5,359 bases of DNA from Pseudomonadota bacterium (GCA_023427125.1 JAEZBP010000344.1:1-5359); one strand, 5' to 3'. Shown: positions 1-5,359, counted from the stretch's first letter. The notes: a model not told the origin generated them from the sequence alone. Made by a program: numbers and translations.

Positions 1-30
1 GGCGAGCCCGCCGGGCGCGCGGCGCTCGCC
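1..30. repeat. GC-rich inverted repeat at left edge (possible end of upstream unit)
   Basis: Bases 1-7 (GGCGAGC) are the perfect reverse complement of bases 24-30 (GCTCGCC), enclosing a 16-base G/C-only interior. The transcript could form a stable hairpin. No T-run follows, so it is not a classical intrinsic terminator, and in DNA this GC-rich such pairs arise by chance. If it closes an upstream gene, it supports starting the lipoprotein at 64 rather than further left, because the lipoprotein frame stays open to the window edge. Confidence 0.25.
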
Positions 31-63
31 TCGGGACGCCCGCCGCTGATATGCTCGCGCGCG

Positions 64-117
64 GTGCGACCGACTCGCCTGCTCCCGGTGCTCGCCTTCC
101 TCTCCATGCTCGGCTGT
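64..117 (+). other. Lipoprotein signal peptide and lipobox (residues 1-18)
   Basis: The first 17 residues have two arginines, then a hydrophobic run LLPVLAFLSML, then Gly17-Cys18. Methionine at -3 is less usual than leucine but fits the general lipobox pattern. The cleaved protein would begin with Cys18-Gln19. Gln at +2 is not the inner-membrane retention Asp known from E. coli, which suggests the outer membrane, although the sorting rules in myxobacteria differ in detail. This signal is the main reason for choosing the GTG at 64. Confidence 0.8.
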
Positions 118-3100
118 CAGCCGGCGCAGCACCACGTCCTGCTCCGCGTGCACTCGCTCTCCGACGTCGCGGACGTGCGGCTCCTGGTCCTCGCGCTCGA
201 CAGCGGCCGGCGCCACGAGGAGCGCATCCACCGCGTCGATCTCACCGCCGCCCAGATCGCCGTGCAGCCCGTCCACCTGACGGTCGACCTGACGCGCGCC
301 CAGTCGGCGACGGTCCTCATTCACATCCACGCGACGACTCCGACGGGCGAGCACCTCTACGCGACCCGCTGCTACCCGGTGAGCGGCGTGGTCGTCGATG
401 ACGTCCTCCTCTTCGGTCCGCTCGGCGCCCTCGACATCGACGGCGACGGCTTCATCACCGATCCCTCGACGATCTGCCGGGAGCTCGGCCCCGAGGGCAA
501 CGAGACCGGCTGCGACGGAGACCCCTACCTCTGCCCGGACAGCGTGGCGAGCGACTGCAGCGAGGGCAACCCCTCGATCCATCCGGGCGCCCGCACCATC
601 TGCCGCGACACGATCGATCAGGACTGCGACGGTATGGACGAGCCCTGCGGCGACTTCGACGGCGACGGGTACCCCGCGTGCGCCGAGGAGATGACCGAGG
701 GCTGCGACTGCGACGACGGCCTGCGCACGATCAACCCCGGCGCGACCGACACCTGCAACGACGGCATCGATCAGGACTGCAGCGGCGCCGACGCGTGCTG
801 CGACGCCGACATGGACGGCGTAGTCCAGTGCAGCGACGGCTACCCCGACTGCAACGACGACGACCCGAGCATCCCGGCCGACGTCGAGGTGTGCAACGGC
901 ATCGACGACAACTGCAACCGGCAGGTCGACGAGCTCGACGAGTGCCGCGGGCCGGATCTCGACGGCGACGGCGAGACGGCGTGCGGGTACGAGGGCCGGG
1001 GCCCGCCCTGCGATTGCAACGACTGCGATCCGGGCATCAACACGAGCGCGCGCGAGGTCTGCGGCAACACCGTGGACGAAGACTGCGACGGCATGCTCGA
1101 CGTCGGCTGCGTCGCGAACGACGCCGACGGCGACGGCGCCGACGCGGATCACGACTGCAACGACGCCGACCCGCTCTTCTTCCCCCCGAGCGTCGGGCGC
1201 GAGGCGATCGATCGCTGCGGGGACGGGATGTCGAACAACTGCATCCCCGGCGAGGACACCTCGTGCGACCGCGATCTCGATGGCGACGGCTGGGTCGAGC
1301 CGGAGGGCTGCGAAGGCAACCCGGCGATCCGCCCGGATGCCGAGGAGACGTGCAACGGCATCGACGACGACTGCGACGGCAAGGTCGACGAGGGCCTCTC
1401 GAGCGGCACCGACACCGGCTGCGCGAACGGAGCGCCGATCGCGTTCCCCATGGAGTTCACCCACTGCGGCTCGTGCCGCCGCACGTGCGATCCGCTGCGC
1501 AACGACGTCTGTCAGGGCGGCGGCTGTCTCTGCGCGGCCAGCAGCATGGAGTGCGACGAGGCCTCGCGGTGCTGCGGCGGGGCGGGGTGCCGCAACCTCG
1601 AGACCGACCGCGAGCACTGCGGCGTCTGCAACAACCCGTGCGGACCGGACGAGATGTGCATGGGCGGCCAGTGCGTGTGCGGCACGACGACGGGCCCGCT
1701 CAGCGTCGACGCCTGCCCCGACACGATGCCTGAGGACTCGAACCGCTGCTGTGGCGCGCTCGCGGCCCCCGGCTGCCGGCAGATCCTCGAGGACGTCACG
1801 AGCTGCGGCGCCTGCGGGATCAGCTGTGGAGGCTCCGAGAGCTGCGTCAACGGTGCGTGCACGTGCGGGCCGGATGCCGTCGGGGTCGGCGCGGGCCCCG
1901 CGTGCACCGGCGCCGAGTCGACCTGCTGCGTCGCCGCAGGCTGCGTCGACCTGCAGAACGACGAGGAGCACTGCGGAGCTTGCGGGAACCGCTGCCGCGC
2001 CGGTGAGGAGTGCACCACCGGGACGTGTATGGGGATCCGCTGCCCCGCGAATGAGCGGGTGCTGGCGAACGCCTGTGTGCCCTGTCCCCCAGGGTCGACG
2101 AACGCCGCGGGCGACGACGCGAGCGGCACGGACACGACGTGTGATGCGATCCGCTGCCCTGCGAACCAGCACGTCATCAACCACGCCTGCGTCGCGTGCC
2201 CGGCGGGGTCGACGAACGCCATGGGAGACGACGCGACGGGCGCCGACACGATGTGCGACGCGATCCTCTGCGGGGCCAACCAGCGTGTCCAGGGCAACGC
2301 GTGCGTGGCGTGCCCGGCGAACGCGACGAACGCCGCAGGGGACAACGCGACGCTGGGGAACACCGCGTGCGAGTGCTCGATGAACTTCCGGGTGTCAGGG
2401 GGCACCTGCGCCGCGTGCGGGCCAGGGACGACGAACGCCGCGGGGGATCCCGCGCCGGGACCGGACACGATGTGCGATCCGATCCGCTGCGCGGCGAACC
2501 AGCGCGTTCAGGGCAACGTGTGCGTCGCGTGCCCGGCGGGGTCGACCAACACGGCGGGGGACGACGCGTCCGGCGGAGACACGTACTGCGACTGCCCGGC
2601 GAACTTCCGGGTGCAAGGGAACGTGTGCGTGGCGTGCCCGACCAACGCCACGAACCTCGCGGGCGACAGCGCGCCGGGCGCTGACACGAGCTGCGACTGC
2701 CCGGCGAACTTCCGGGTGGAAGGGAACGCGTGTGTGGCGTGCCCGACCAACTCCACGAACGTCGCGGGCGACGCCGCGCCGGGGACGAACACGAGCTGCG
2801 ACTGCCCCGCCGGCTTCCGAGTGCAAGCGGGTGCGTGCGTCGCGTGCGAGCCGGGGGCCATGAGGTCCCAGGTGGATCCGGTGCCGGGCGCGGACACCTC
2901 CTGCATGACGATTCTCTGCGGGGCGAACCAGCGCGTGCGGAACAACGCGTGCGTCGCCTGTCCGGCCAACTCGACCAACGCCGCAGACGATCCGGCGACC
3001 GGGCCGAACACGAGCTGCGACTGCTTGGCGAACTTCCGGGTGGAAGGGAACATGTGCGTGGCGTGCCCGACCAACGCCACGAACGGCGCGGGCGACCTCG

Positions 3101-3456
3101 CGCCGGGGCCGAACACGAGCTGCGACTGCCCCGCGGGCTTCCAGGTGCAGGGCGGCGCGTGCGTCGCGTGCGCGGAGGGGGCCACGCGGCCGCAGGTGGA
3201 TCCGGTGCCGGGCGAGGACACCATGTGCGTGGCGACGACGTGCGCTGCGAACCAGCGCGTGCAGAACCACGCGTGCGTTGCTTGCCCCGCCAACTCCACG
3301 AGGCCCGCGGGTGATCTGGCCACCGGCGTCGACACGTACTGCGGGTGCGTGGCGAACTATCGGGTGCAGGACAACCAGTGCGTGGCTTGCTCGCCACCCA
3401 ACAACAACAACGCCGCGGGGGACTTGGTGCCCGGCGCGAACACGATTTGCGACTGA
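64..3456 (+). CDS. Giant Cys/Asp-rich mosaic lipoprotein: MopE-type repeats, Stig1-like modules and a 13-copy four-cysteine repeat array
   Basis: This is a predicted exported, lipid-anchored surface protein of 1130 residues. The start is GTG at 64. It yields a short basic n-region (RPTR), a hydrophobic stretch (residues 6-16) and a lipobox SMLGC with Cys18 as the lipidated residue; Gln at +2 fits outer-membrane sorting. Residues 19-120 look like beta strands. Residues 121-446 hold six DxDxDG loops, each followed by a MopE-type Cys motif. Residues 467-655 hold Stig1-like CGxC modules. Residues 658-1130 are thirteen repeats of 35-38 residues, each with four cysteines. There is no transmembrane segment or sorting tail; the protein ends two residues after the usual position of the repeat's last cysteine. 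MopE-type repeats and cysteine-rich repeats are common in myxobacterial surface lipoproteins, but the ligand and role are unknown. Calcium or copper binding, or adhesion, are inferences. No convincing Shine-Dalgarno precedes the GTG, and the frame is open upstream, so the start is likely but not proven. Confidence 0.9.
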   Translation: MRPTRLLPVLAFLSMLGCQPAQHHVLLRVHSLSDVADVRLLVLALDSGRRHEERIHRVDLTAAQIAVQPVHLTVDLTRAQSATVLIHIHATTPTGEHLYATRCYPVSGVVVDDVLLFGPLGALDIDGDGFITDPSTICRELGPEGNETGCDGDPYLCPDSVASDCSEGNPSIHPGARTICRDTIDQDCDGMDEPCGDFDGDGYPACAEEMTEGCDCDDGLRTINPGATDTCNDGIDQDCSGADACCDADMDGVVQCSDGYPDCNDDDPSIPADVEVCNGIDDNCNRQVDELDECRGPDLDGDGETACGYEGRGPPCDCNDCDPGINTSAREVCGNTVDEDCDGMLDVGCVANDADGDGADADHDCNDADPLFFPPSVGREAIDRCGDGMSNNCIPGEDTSCDRDLDGDGWVEPEGCEGNPAIRPDAEETCNGIDDDCDGKVDEGLSSGTDTGCANGAPIAFPMEFTHCGSCRRTCDPLRNDVCQGGGCLCAASSMECDEASRCCGGAGCRNLETDREHCGVCNNPCGPDEMCMGGQCVCGTTTGPLSVDACPDTMPEDSNRCCGALAAPGCRQILEDVTSCGACGISCGGSESCVNGACTCGPDAVGVGAGPACTGAESTCCVAAGCVDLQNDEEHCGACGNRCRAGEECTTGTCMGIRCPANERVLANACVPCPPGSTNAAGDDASGTDTTCDAIRCPANQHVINHACVACPAGSTNAMGDDATGADTMCDAILCGANQRVQGNACVACPANATNAAGDNATLGNTACECSMNFRVSGGTCAACGPGTTNAAGDPAPGPDTMCDPIRCAANQRVQGNVCVACPAGSTNTAGDDASGGDTYCDCPANFRVQGNVCVACPTNATNLAGDSAPGADTSCDCPANFRVEGNACVACPTNSTNVAGDAAPGTNTSCDCPAGFRVQAGACVACEPGAMRSQVDPVPGADTSCMTILCGANQRVRNNACVACPANSTNAADDPATGPNTSCDCLANFRVEGNMCVACPTNATNGAGDLAPGPNTSCDCPAGFQVQGGACVACAEGATRPQVDPVPGEDTMCVATTCAANQRVQNHACVACPANSTRPAGDLATGVDTYCGCVANYRVQDNQCVACSPPNNNNAAGDLVPGANTICD
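424..1401 (+). repeat. Six MopE-type Asp/Cys repeats (residues 121-446)
   Basis: Each unit has an Asp-rich loop of the DxDGDG type followed by a Cys motif of the form NPxIxPGAxxxCxxxIDxDCDG. Loops start at residues 124, 197, 247, 298, 353 and 404, so the units after the first have a period of about 50-55 residues. The Cys motifs start near residues 169, 222, 267, 322, 369 and 419. The pattern matches the putative metal-binding motif named after the copper-binding protein MopE of Methylococcus capsulatus (Pfam Cu-binding_MopE), while the DxDGDG loops resemble calcium loops of EF-hand or thrombospondin type 3 repeats. Unit 4 has an extra CDCNDC cluster. Unit 5 has lost the DxDCDG core and reads GDGMSNNC there instead. 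Metal identity cannot be told from sequence. Confidence 0.85.
1459..2031 (+). repeat. Stig1-like cysteine modules, three complete and one partial (residues 466-656)
   Basis: The signature is HCGxCxxxC, then C-x(4)-C, usually preceded by an adjacent CC pair and a GC. Complete units run from Cys497 to Cys539, Cys551 to Cys601 and Cys614 to Cys655, with CC pairs at 503-504, 562-563 and 621-622 and CGxC motifs at 519, 581 and 637. A partial copy lacking the CC half lies at Cys468-Cys490. The pattern resembles the plant Stig1 family domain (Pfam Stig1), which I know also turns up in myxobacterial secreted proteins. The many cysteines presumably form disulfides outside the cytoplasm. This block bridges the MopE-type region and the C-terminal array. 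Confidence 0.65.
2035..3453 (+). repeat. Thirteen tandem four-cysteine repeats (residues 658-1130)
   Basis: The consensus is C-x-A-N-x-R-V-x-x-N-x-C-V-A-C-P, then xxSTNAAGDxAxGxDTxC. Copies begin at about residues 658, 696, 734, 771, 807, 844, 879, 914, 950, 987, 1022, 1058 and 1095. Every copy keeps four cysteines with C2 and C3 as CxxC, giving 52 cysteines. Three variants alternate: N type (I-x-C then ANQRV), F type (CPANFRV) and a GG or AG variant of F (SGGTC, QAGAC, QGGAC). The order F-variant, N, F occurs at copies 4-6, 8-10 and 11-13, with copy 7 as an extra F. It broadly resembles eukaryotic GCC2/GCC3 (ephrin-receptor-like) and ciliate surface-antigen cysteine repeats. That resemblance is from memory and may be convergent. 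Confidence 0.85.
2698..3345 (+). repeat. Two adjacent 324-bp direct repeats within the array
   Basis: Block A (2698-3021, residues 879-986) and block B (3022-3345, residues 987-1094) each encode three repeats of 35, 36 and 37 residues in the same variant order, so they align without gaps. In the first 105 bases I count 10 mismatches by eye. The middle repeats share a diagnostic QVDPVPG segment in place of the usual AAGD segment, found in no other copy. This supports a tandem duplication of a three-repeat unit, or later homogenisation between the copies. Confidence 0.8.
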
Positions 3457-3466
3457 GCTGCTGGGC

Positions 3467-3506
3467 GCGCGCTTCGCGAGCGCGCCGGCCGAGCTGCGCG
3501 GCCTTT
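3467..3506 (+). terminator. Candidate terminator: two GC hairpins after the lipoprotein stop
   Basis: Eleven bases after the TGA, 3467-3473 (GCGCGCT) pairs perfectly with 3479-3485 (AGCGCGC) around the five-base loop TCGCG. A second stem, 3487-3491 (GGCCG) with 3499-3503 (CGGCC), follows at once and is trailed by only TTT. The short T-run makes this a poor textbook intrinsic terminator, but the position directly behind a stop codon is right. The hairpins could also merely protect the 3' end of the mRNA. Confidence 0.4.
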
Positions 3507-3557
3507 CCGTCGAGTCAGCGCTACCCGTCCCCGGTGTCCAGTCAGCGGCGTACCGCT

Positions 3558-3626
3558 CCGCTCGGCGTTCAACCGACCGCGCGCTCCCGGGCGTCCGTGC
3601 GAGGGTGAACGTGCCGCTCGGCGTTC
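3558..3626. repeat. 13-base direct repeat pair in the intergenic region
   Basis: CCGCTCGGCGTTC occurs perfectly at 3558-3570 and again at 3614-3626, a 56-base offset, about 80-150 bases ahead of the transporter start. The position would suit a regulator-binding site, but no known operator is recognised and the copies are not palindromic. It may be a duplication remnant. Confidence 0.35.
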
Positions 3627-3654
3627 GCTGAGCGAGGTGCTGTTGCGACCGTCT

Positions 3655-3684
3655 TTGACCTCCGCGCCGCTTGCGCCGTATGCC
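3655..3684 (+). promoter_or_regulatory. Weak sigma-70-like promoter candidate for the transporter
   Basis: TTGACC at 3655-3660 matches five of six -35 consensus bases. TATGCC at 3679-3684 keeps only the leading TAT of the -10 consensus, and the spacer is 18 bases. Transcription would begin near 3691, giving a very short leader before the ATG at 3709. The weak -10 keeps this speculative. Confidence 0.22.
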
Positions 3685-3708
3685 GGCGCGTAGTAGCGCG
3701 GCCTCCTG

Positions 3709-4983
3709 ATGCAGGACTTCGGCCGCTCGGTCCCGCTCTGGGCGGTGATCCCCTTCGTCGTGATGCTCCTCGGCATCGCGGTGCTCCCGCTCGTCGCCCA
3801 CCGCTTCTGGGAGAGCAACCGGAACCGGGCCATCTTCACCGCGATCGTCGCGGGGCCGATGGTCGTCTACCTCCTCGTCGCGTACCCGGAGGGGCTCCTC
3901 CACAGCGGGCACGAGTACGTGTCGTTCATCGCGCTGCTCGGCTCGCTCTACGTGATCGCGGGCGGCATCCACCTCTCCGGCGATCTGCGCGGGACGCCGA
4001 CCACCAACCTGGCGATCCTCGCGATCGGCGCGGTGCTCGCCAACGTCGTCGGCACCACCGGCGCGAGCATGCTCCTCGTGCGCACGCTGCTGAAGACGAA
4101 CGCGCAGCGCAAGCACGTCGCCCACGTGCCGTTCTTCTTCATCCTGCTCGTCTCGAACTGCGGCGGGCTCCTCACTCCGATGGGCGATCCGCCGCTCTTC
4201 CTCGGCTACCTGCGGGGCGTTCCCTTCGTGTGGACGCTCGGCCTCTGGCCCTACTGGGCCGGCGCCGTCGCCTACCTGCTCGCCGCGTTCTGGTTCTTCG
4301 ATCGCCGGGCCTACGCCAAGGAAGAGACGAAGGACATCGCGCGCGACGAGACCGAGCGGGTGCCCCTCGGCGTCCAGGGGCTCATCAACGTTCCGCTGCT
4401 CGGCGGCGTGGTCGGCGCCATCTTCCTCGACTCGCCCTGGCGCGAGCTCGTCATGGTCGGGCTGAGCGCCGCCTCGATCGCGCTCGGGCCTCGCCCCGCC
4501 CGCAAGGCCAACGGCTTCACCTACGCGCCGATCCTCGAGGTCGCGATCCTCTTCGCCGGTATCTTCGTCACGATGGTCCCCGCCCTGGCGCTGCTCAACG
4601 TGCGCGGCGCCGAGCTCGGCCTCGCGAGCCCGTGGCAGTTCTTCCTGGTCACCGGCGGGCTCTCGTCGATGCTGGACAACGCGCCGACCTACCTGACGTT
4701 CCTGTCCACCGCGACGAGCCTGCCGGCCGAGGCGGGCGCCACCGTGCTCCACCTGAGCGACGGCGCGACGATCGGCGAGCCCTTCCTCGTCGCGATCAGC
4801 CTCGGCGCGGTGTTCATGGGCGCCAACACGTACATCGGCAACGGGCCCAACTTCATGGTGAAGGCGATCGCGGAGGAGGTCGGCTACTCGATGCCGTCGT
4901 TCTTCGGCTTCGCGCTCCGCGCGCTCGCCACCCTCGCGCCGATCTACCTCGTCGTGACCGCGGTCCTCCTGCTGACGGGCTGA
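3709..4983 (+). CDS. Multi-pass ion transporter, NhaD/CitMHS_2-type (putative sodium:proton antiporter)
   Basis: This 424-residue inner-membrane protein has about ten to twelve hydrophobic segments (for example residues 9-30, 41-59, 71-87, 100-126, 139-160, 175-197, 226-260, 275-297 and 398-423). It matches the ion-transporter superfamily group annotated as sodium:proton antiporter or putative citrate transporter. Conserved-looking motifs are GTTGASMLLVR (115-125), SNCGGLLTPMGDPPLFLGYL (149-168), LDNAPTYLTF (322-331) and GANTYIGNGPNFMVK (371-385). The two halves each carry a Gly/Asn/Pro-rich pair, as expected of the inverted two-fold repeat of this superfamily. The loop at 198-218 is charged and probably cytoplasmic. 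The ATG at 3709 is the first usual start after two in-frame TAG codons at 3691-3696, so little extension is possible. No Shine-Dalgarno is visible. Length is normal and the frame is intact. Whether it moves Na+, citrate or another anion cannot be decided from sequence. Confidence 0.88.
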   Translation: MQDFGRSVPLWAVIPFVVMLLGIAVLPLVAHRFWESNRNRAIFTAIVAGPMVVYLLVAYPEGLLHSGHEYVSFIALLGSLYVIAGGIHLSGDLRGTPTTNLAILAIGAVLANVVGTTGASMLLVRTLLKTNAQRKHVAHVPFFFILLVSNCGGLLTPMGDPPLFLGYLRGVPFVWTLGLWPYWAGAVAYLLAAFWFFDRRAYAKEETKDIARDETERVPLGVQGLINVPLLGGVVGAIFLDSPWRELVMVGLSAASIALGPRPARKANGFTYAPILEVAILFAGIFVTMVPALALLNVRGAELGLASPWQFFLVTGGLSSMLDNAPTYLTFLSTATSLPAEAGATVLHLSDGATIGEPFLVAISLGAVFMGANTYIGNGPNFMVKAIAEEVGYSMPSFFGFALRALATLAPIYLVVTAVLLLTG

Positions 4984-4996
4984 GAGAGCGAGCCAG

Positions 4997-5359
4997 CTAC
5001 GGATTGCGGAAGATCGGGGGGACTTTCAGCTCGCCGCCGCCGATGTTTCGGCCGCCGCCTTGTCCACCGCGCTCGGGCGTGCGCCCGCCCCGCGCCGGCC
5101 GGAGCTCGAGCTGCATCATCGTGTTGGCGGTCGGGGTGAGCTCGGACTCGGCCTCCGACCGCCCTCGCCGCGCGCGCACCGTGATCGGCTCTCCGGGGGT
5201 GGTGTGGAAGGCGCAGGGCGTGGCCTCGCACACCTCGCCGCGACCGACGACGAACACGCGCGCTCCCTGGGGAGAGGTAGCGACGGTGACCGACACACGC
5301 GGAGGGCCGGCGTCGGGCTCCGGCGCCGGCTCGGCCAGCACGCTGCCGGCGTCGGGCTC
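4997..5359 (-). CDS. C-terminal part of a PEGA-like domain protein (5' end outside the window)
   Basis: The visible 120 residues end at TAG (4997-4999), and the frame stays open to the window edge, so the true start lies beyond 5359. A Pro/Glu/Asp/Ala linker containing EPDAG twice comes first. A domain of about 65 residues follows, beginning VSVTVATSPQGARVFVVG and continuing through CEATPCAF, a TPGEPITVRA turn and alternating strands. This fits the PEGA fold, in which an SxPxGA-type start, a TP motif and an xPGxxxV turn are typical. A Gly/Arg-rich tail ends in ELKVPPIFRNP. In myxobacteria such tails often sit at the C-terminus of Ser/Thr protein kinases, outside the catalytic domain; that parent is an inference, since no kinase sequence is visible. 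The two cysteines flanking ATP in the TP motif might form a disulfide. An internal GTG at 5341 could serve as a start for a short protein, but the repeated linker upstream argues against it. Confidence 0.7.
   Translation of the reverse strand, partial: EPDAGSVLAEPAPEPDAGPPRVSVTVATSPQGARVFVVGRGEVCEATPCAFHTTPGEPITVRARRGRSEAESELTPTANTMMQLELRPARGGRTPERGGQGGGRNIGGGELKVPPIFRNP
5306..5359 (-). repeat. 15-base direct repeat with a 39-base period (EPDAG linker)
   Basis: GCCGGCGTCGGGCTC (plus strand) occurs perfectly at 5306-5320 and 5345-5359. The offset of 39 bases is 13 codons, so both copies encode EPDAG in the same frame. This points to a tandemly repeated Pro/Ala/acidic linker ahead of the PEGA-like domain, which may continue past the window edge. 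Confidence 0.6.

Larger units (their letters stand above)
3457..3708. other. Intergenic region, no gene seen
   Basis: These 252 bases separate the lipoprotein stop from the transporter start. I see no credible coding frame of its own. The first 50 bases hold two GC-rich hairpins. A 13-base direct repeat (CCGCTCGGCGTTC) lies at 3558-3570 and 3614-3626. A weak promoter-like pair lies at 3655-3684. The rest shows nothing I can name. Confidence 0.7.

Noticed and set aside
51..401. ATG-started frame at 51
   Set aside because: Pro/Arg/Ala-rich product, out of frame with the lipoprotein signal peptide that it overlaps.
678..1733. 351-codon plus-strand frame within the lipoprotein
   Set aside because: Arg-rich frame-shifted shadow of the MopE-type repeats, with no recognisable domain.
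1280..2383. 367-codon plus-strand frame within the lipoprotein
   Set aside because: Ala/Arg/Thr-rich shadow in another frame; the overlapping lipoprotein frame has clear domains.
1512..2468. Minus-strand frame with repeated AFVxPxGHATQA segments
   Set aside because: The apparent repeat is only the reverse complement of the cysteine repeat array.
2177..3397. 406-codon minus-strand frame
   Set aside because: Arg/Pro/Ser-rich shadow of the repeat array; its periodicity comes from the plus-strand repeats.
2035..3453. Periodic DNA considered as a CRISPR array or non-coding satellite
   Set aside because: Units are 105-114 bases, contiguous without spacers and in one coding frame with conserved cysteine codons, so it is a protein repeat.
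3400..3456. C-terminal sorting signal (MYXO-CTERM or LPXTG-like tail) on the lipoprotein
   Set aside because: The protein ends in NTICD directly after the last repeat; no hydrophobic helix or basic tail is present. Anchoring is by the N-terminal lipid.
3278..3631. Small plus-strand frame bridging the lipoprotein end and the intergenic region
   Set aside because: Most of it overlaps the last repeats in another frame, with no ribosome site or domain.
2395..4752. 785-codon open frame on the minus strand spanning the lipoprotein end, the intergenic region and most of the transporter
   Set aside because: It is antisense to two well-supported genes. Its product is low-complexity Arg/Ala/Glu-rich with no domain, as expected from high third-position GC on the opposite strand.
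4978..4994. GGCT/AGCC hairpin at the transporter stop as a terminator
   Set aside because: Only four base pairs with a nine-base loop and no T-run; expected by chance.

Overview
This very GC-rich window has strong G/C bias at third codon positions and long spurious open frames on both strands. A giant Asp/Cys-rich lipoprotein with MopE-type repeats and a PEGA-like domain protein sit close together. This combination suggests a myxobacterium (Myxococcota, probably Polyangia). That placement is inferred from gene content and composition; no RNA gene or other taxonomic marker is present.

Layout: Bases 1-63 are leader DNA with a GC-rich inverted repeat at the left edge. Bases 64-3456 (+) encode a secreted, probably outer-membrane lipoprotein of 1130 residues built as a mosaic. 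In order it has a lipobox signal peptide, a beta-rich N-terminal part, six aspartate-rich MopE-type metal-binding repeats, three and a half Stig1-like cysteine modules, and thirteen copies of a four-cysteine repeat of about 36 residues that runs to the stop codon. Bases 3457-3708 are intergenic, with two GC hairpins after the lipoprotein stop, a 13-base direct repeat and a weak candidate promoter. Bases 3709-4983 (+) encode a multi-pass ion-transporter superfamily protein of the NhaD/CitMHS_2 type. Bases 4997-5359 (-) hold the C-terminal 120 residues of a protein with a PEGA-like domain, converging on the transporter with a 13-base gap; its N-terminus is outside the window.

The three genes show no clear shared pathway. 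The lipoprotein and transporter point the same way but lie 252 bases apart with possible terminator hairpins between them, so co-transcription is doubtful. The most noteworthy object is the lipoprotein. Its C-terminal array has a higher-order three-repeat period, including an adjacent pair of 324-bp blocks of exactly equal length with strong nucleotide similarity. The protein has one lysine and one tryptophan in 1130 residues. No defence system, CRISPR array, mobile element or RNA gene was seen.
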